Shown here one piece after another: positions 45,184 through 47,979 of a stretch of DNA of 47,979 nucleotides. The stretch's first letter is position 1; each line of letters begins with the position of its first letter. The stretch covers positions 1-47,979 of the forward strand of contig OMUU01000027.1 of NCBI GenBank assembly GCA_900314295.1, read 5' to 3'. The DNA comes from an uncultured Lachnospiraceae bacterium. Lineage in GTDB: Bacteria > Bacillota > Clostridia > Lachnospirales > Lachnospiraceae. The notes beneath the pieces are model-generated. The model was not told where the DNA came from and ran no database searches. It saw only the letters and a program-made list of their open reading frames with translations. The translations under genes were made by a program, and so were the position numbers.

Positions 45184-45804
45184 GTGAAGGAACAATGCAA
45201 GATTAAGATCTGCGGAATGCGAAGGGAAGAGGACATCCGGGCGGTGAACCGATGGCGGCCGGATGCCGTCGGGTTTATCTGCACGTCCCGTTTCTGGAGG
45301 TACATCCCGATAGAACAGGCGGCGAAGCTTCGGGGTATACTGGATCCTTCCATCAAGGCCTGCGGCGTTTTTGTGAATGAACCATATGAGTATATCGCGG
45401 AGTATCTGAAAAAGGGAATCATCGATGCGGTTCAGCTTCATGGAGACGAGGATGAGTACTACATCCGTCAGCTTCGGAAGGTCATGCTTTTTCAGGATAC
45501 GCTGGTTCCGGTGATCAAGGCCTATAAAATCACCTCGGAAAAAGATATGATTCGCGCGAAGGCGAGCATTGCGGATTATGTGCTTCTCGACAGCGGGGCC
45601 GGAACGGGGCAGAGGTTCGACTGGAGGCTGATCCGGGATGTCGGAAGACCCTATTTTCTGGCCGGAGGGCTTACCCCCGAAAACATCCGCGAAGCGGCGG
45701 AACGCTTCCGGCCGTACTGCCTGGATTTGAGCAGCGGGGTGGAGACAGACCGGGTAAAGGACCCGGAGAAGATCCGTCAGGCGATTGAGAATCTTCGGAG
45801 ATAG
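45184..45804 (+). CDS. trpF: Phosphoribosylanthranilate isomerase
   Basis: 206 aa TIM-barrel enzyme converting PRA to CdRP. The catalytic Cys lies in KIKICGMRREEDI at the start; VQLHGDEDEYYI and the phosphate motif LAGGLTPENIREA and LDLSSGVET are intact. The first phosphate loop region reads GFICTSRFWRYIP, where GFxFxxxSPRxV is usual, a noticeable difference. The start is GTG 45184 with CGGAGGAAAA before it; an earlier in-frame TTG at 45121 inside trpC is rejected. Confidence 0.93.
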   Translation: MKEQCKIKICGMRREEDIRAVNRWRPDAVGFICTSRFWRYIPIEQAAKLRGILDPSIKACGVFVNEPYEYIAEYLKKGIIDAVQLHGDEDEYYIRQLRKVMLFQDTLVPVIKAYKITSEKDMIRAKASIADYVLLDSGAGTGQRFDWRLIRDVGRPYFLAGGLTPENIREAAERFRPYCLDLSSGVETDRVKDPEKIRQAIENLRR

Positions 45805-45882
45805 TATATATGGCAGCTATTCCGGGAAATCCGTTCCCGGAGTTTGAATAAATTCATAGAGAATAATACAGTGGAGGAAAAA

Positions 45883-47073
45883 ATGACAAATCCAAACGGA
45901 AGATTCGGTGAATTCGGAGGACAGTATGTTCCGGAAACATTGATGAACGAACTGATTCATCTGGAAGACGCTTACAACCATTACAAAAAGGATCCGGAGT
46001 TCGTGGCGGAGCTGGATTCGCTGATGAAGAACTATGCGGGTCGTCCTTCCCTTCTCTACTATGCGGAGAAGATGACAAAGGACCTCGGAGGTGCAAAGAT
46101 CTATCTGAAGCGAGAGGATCTGAATCACACCGGCGCTCACAAGATCAACAACTGTCTGGGACAGGTTCTTCTTGCGAAGAAGATGGGAAAGACCAGAGTC
46201 ATCGCCGAGACGGGAGCGGGACAGCACGGTGTAGCGACAGCTACCGTTGCTGCATTGCTCGGCATGGAGTGCGAGGTCTTCATGGGAGAGCTCGACTGCC
46301 AGAGGCAGAAGCTGAATGTCTATCGGATGGAGCTTCTCGGCGCAAAGGTTCATCATGTAAAGAGCGGATCCATGGTTCTGAAGGACGCCGTGAATGAGGC
46401 GATGCGTGAATGGGCCGGACGCGTGGAGGATACTCACTATGTGCTCGGCTCCTGCATGGGACCGCATCCGTTCCCGACCATCGTCCGTGATTTCCAGTCG
46501 GTTATCTCAAAGGAAGCAAGGGAACAGATTCTGGAGAAGGAAGGTCGGCTTCCGGATGTGGTGATGGCATGCGTAGGCGGCGGCTCCAATGCAATCGGTG
46601 CTTTTTATAACTTCATACCGGATACAGGGGTCAGACTGATCGGATGTGAGGCTGCGGGCAGAGGCGTGGATACCGGTGAAACTGCGGCTACCATGGCAGT
46701 CGGCAAGCTCGGCGTCTTCCATGGAATGAAATCGCTGTTCTGCCAGAATGATTACGGACAGATCGATAAGGTATATTCGATTTCTGCGGGCCTTGATTAT
46801 CCGGGAATCGGGCCGGAGCATGCATATCTGAAGAGTATCGGCCGTGCGGATTATGTTCCGGTGACCGATGATGAAGCAGTCGATGCGTTTGAATATTTGT
46901 CTCGCACAGAGGGAATCATTCCGGCCGTCGAGAGCGCGCATGCGGTGGCCTATGCGAGAAAGCTTGCGCCGACAATGAATAAGGATCAGATCATGATCGT
47001 CTGCCTGTCCGGACGCGGTGACAAGGATGTGGCATCTATTGCAAAATACAGAGGAGTGGATATCGATGAGTAA
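45883..47073 (+). CDS. trpB: Tryptophan synthase beta subunit
   Basis: 396 aa PLP enzyme that condenses indole and serine. The PLP lysine is Lys87 in HTGAHKINN, as in the classical TrpB1 type; [17 protein letters not shown] and [10 protein letters not shown] (phosphate-binding) are intact. The start ATG 45883 follows GTGGAGGAAA; the frame continues upstream to 45844 without a site. Its last 8 bp overlap the trpA start, so the alpha and beta subunits are coupled. Confidence 0.97.
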   Translation: MTNPNGRFGEFGGQYVPETLMNELIHLEDAYNHYKKDPEFVAELDSLMKNYAGRPSLLYYAEKMTKDLGGAKIYLKREDLNHTGAHKINNCLGQVLLAKKMGKTRVIAETGAGQHGVATATVAALLGMECEVFMGELDCQRQKLNVYRMELLGAKVHHVKSGSMVLKDAVNEAMREWAGRVEDTHYVLGSCMGPHPFPTIVRDFQSVISKEAREQILEKEGRLPDVVMACVGGGSNAIGAFYNFIPDTGVRLIGCEAAGRGVDTGETAATMAVGKLGVFHGMKSLFCQNDYGQIDKVYSISAGLDYPGIGPEHAYLKSIGRADYVPVTDDEAVDAFEYLSRTEGIIPAVESAHAVAYARKLAPTMNKDQIMIVCLSGRGDKDVASIAKYRGVDIDE

Positions 47074-47842
47074 AAAAATAGCAGACGCATTTAAAAACGG
47101 CAAAGCATTTATTCCATTTATCACCGCGGGTGATCCGTCCATCGAAAAGACAAAGGAATTCATTCTGACTATGGAGAAGGCGGGTGCGGATCTGATTGAA
47201 ATCGGTATTCCGTTTTCGGATCCGATCGCGGAAGGTGTCGTGATACAGGAGGCCGATCTTCGGTCCCTGGAGGCGGGAACAACAACGGATACGGTTTTTG
47301 ACATGGTTGCGGATCTGAGAAAAGAGACCGATATGCCGCTGGTTTTTATGACGTACCTGAACATTGTATTCTATTACGGCTATGAAAGATTTTTCAAACG
47401 CTGTGAAGAGGTCGGGATCAGCGGTATCATCATCCCGGATATGCCGTATGAAGAAAAGGGAGAGTGCTCGGATATCGCTGCAAAGCACGGCGTTGAAGTG
47501 ATCTCCATGATTGCGCCGACATCAGAGAAGAGAATCCGGATGATTGCCGGTGAGGCGCGCGGCTTTATCTACGTTGTGTCCTCGATGGGAGTCACCGGAG
47601 TACGATCAAAGATCACGACAGATCTCGGCTCGATTCTCGGCCACATTAAGGATGCCACGGATGTTCCGGCAGCCATCGGGTTCGGAATCAATACACCGGA
47701 GCAGGCAAAGGAAATGGCTTCGATTGCGGACGGCGTCATTGTCGGAAGCGCAATTGTAAAGCTTGTGGCCAAATACGGAGCAGAGGCTGCTCCGTATATC
47801 TACAGCTATGTAAAAAGCATGAAAGATGCCATCCGCATATGA
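47066..47842 (+). CDS. trpA: Tryptophan synthase alpha subunit
   Basis: 258 aa TIM-barrel subunit that splits indole-3-glycerol phosphate and passes indole to TrpB. The catalytic Glu is Glu45 in [10 protein letters not shown]; the position of the second acid (Asp60 in Salmonella) is Glu56 in [16 protein letters not shown] and [13 protein letters not shown] are family motifs. The start ATG 47066 lies inside the end of trpB. It is the last gene of the operon, followed by a strong terminator. Confidence 0.95.
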   Translation: MSKKIADAFKNGKAFIPFITAGDPSIEKTKEFILTMEKAGADLIEIGIPFSDPIAEGVVIQEADLRSLEAGTTTDTVFDMVADLRKETDMPLVFMTYLNIVFYYGYERFFKRCEEVGISGIIIPDMPYEEKGECSDIAAKHGVEVISMIAPTSEKRIRMIAGEARGFIYVVSSMGVTGVRSKITTDLGSILGHIKDATDVPAAIGFGINTPEQAKEMASIADGVIVGSAIVKLVAKYGAEAAPYIYSYVKSMKDAIRI

Positions 47843-47871
47843 AACATATGAAAACAAAATAGTACGAATTT

Positions 47872-47924
47872 CCGCTTCCGGACAGAAGAGACGATGGCAG
47901 TCCCGCGTCCGGAAGCGGTTTTTT
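47872..47924 (+). terminator. Rho-independent terminator of the trp operon
   Basis: CCGCTTCCGGA (from 47872) pairs with TCCGGAAGCGG (47908-47918), followed by a run of six Ts. Strong. Confidence 0.92.
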
Positions 47925-47979
47925 GCGCGAACAGTGAGCCGCAGCCGAATGCGAAGTATTCGTGTGCGGCGAGCGTCGC
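47925..47979 (+). repeat. Repeat element B, copy 3, cut by the window edge
   Basis: GCGCGAACAGTGAGCCGCAGCC... to the window end, closely matching B copy 2 over 55 bp. It starts directly at the end of the trp terminator T-run. Confidence 0.8.

Overview
The window reads as chromosomal DNA of a Gram-positive, low-to-mid GC anaerobic Clostridia member, most likely Lachnospiraceae. Evidence: PolC-type replicase, class III fructose-bisphosphatase, CdaA/CdaR, a T-box-controlled trpEGDCFBA operon, DUF3048 and the DUF5717/DUF5716 pair, strong GGAGG ribosome sites and frequent TTG/GTG starts. The assignment rests on gene content only; species cannot be named. Almost all genes lie on the + strand; exceptions are the rpsT edge fragment and one PLP enzyme.

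Layout. 1-10.4 kb: rpsT start (minus), then lepA, hemW, uvrA, mreB, recD2, comF (translation, heme/radical SAM chaperoning, repair, cell shape, helicase, phosphoribosyltransferase). 10.4-15.2 kb: two unknown membrane proteins, cdaA, cdaR (c-di-AMP synthesis) and an HPr-like protein. 15.3-18.7 kb: a membrane-anchored HtrA protease and a divergent ClpX. 19-31.8 kb: pckA, mscL with a zinc ribbon, a DUF3048 lipoprotein, folA, ispG, polC, fbp. 32-33 kb: a CobD/HisC-like aminotransferase-fold enzyme (minus). 33.5-39 kb: a three-gene module of unknown function, DUF5717 - DUF5716 (looks like a decayed actin/Hsp70 ATPase fold) - TPR protein. 39-40.3 kb: a tandem array of about 62-bp palindromic units and an AT-rich, frameshifted nuclease-like gene. 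40.3-47.9 kb: trp promoter, tryptophan T-box (specifier TGG) and trpEGDCFBA, ended by a strong terminator.

Intergenic DNA is rich in repeats, which are the most unusual part of the window. Family A is a large imperfect palindrome ending in TTCGAA-type arms (six loci, seven copies or part-copies). Family B is an element of about 100 bp that lies, in its own orientation, just after a terminator hairpin (three copies). Family C is a 129-178 bp element with perfect 10-bp terminal inverted repeats and a branched RNA-like fold (two copies); each C is followed after exactly 17 bp by an inverted A element, and both composites lie in presumed 5' leaders (the cdaA operon and the trp operon).

Best candidates for something undescribed: the DUF5717-DUF5716-TPR module; the C+A composite leader element; the palindromic array beside the nuclease-like gene; the divergent ClpX next to HtrA. 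All functional statements are from motif reading; no database search was possible.
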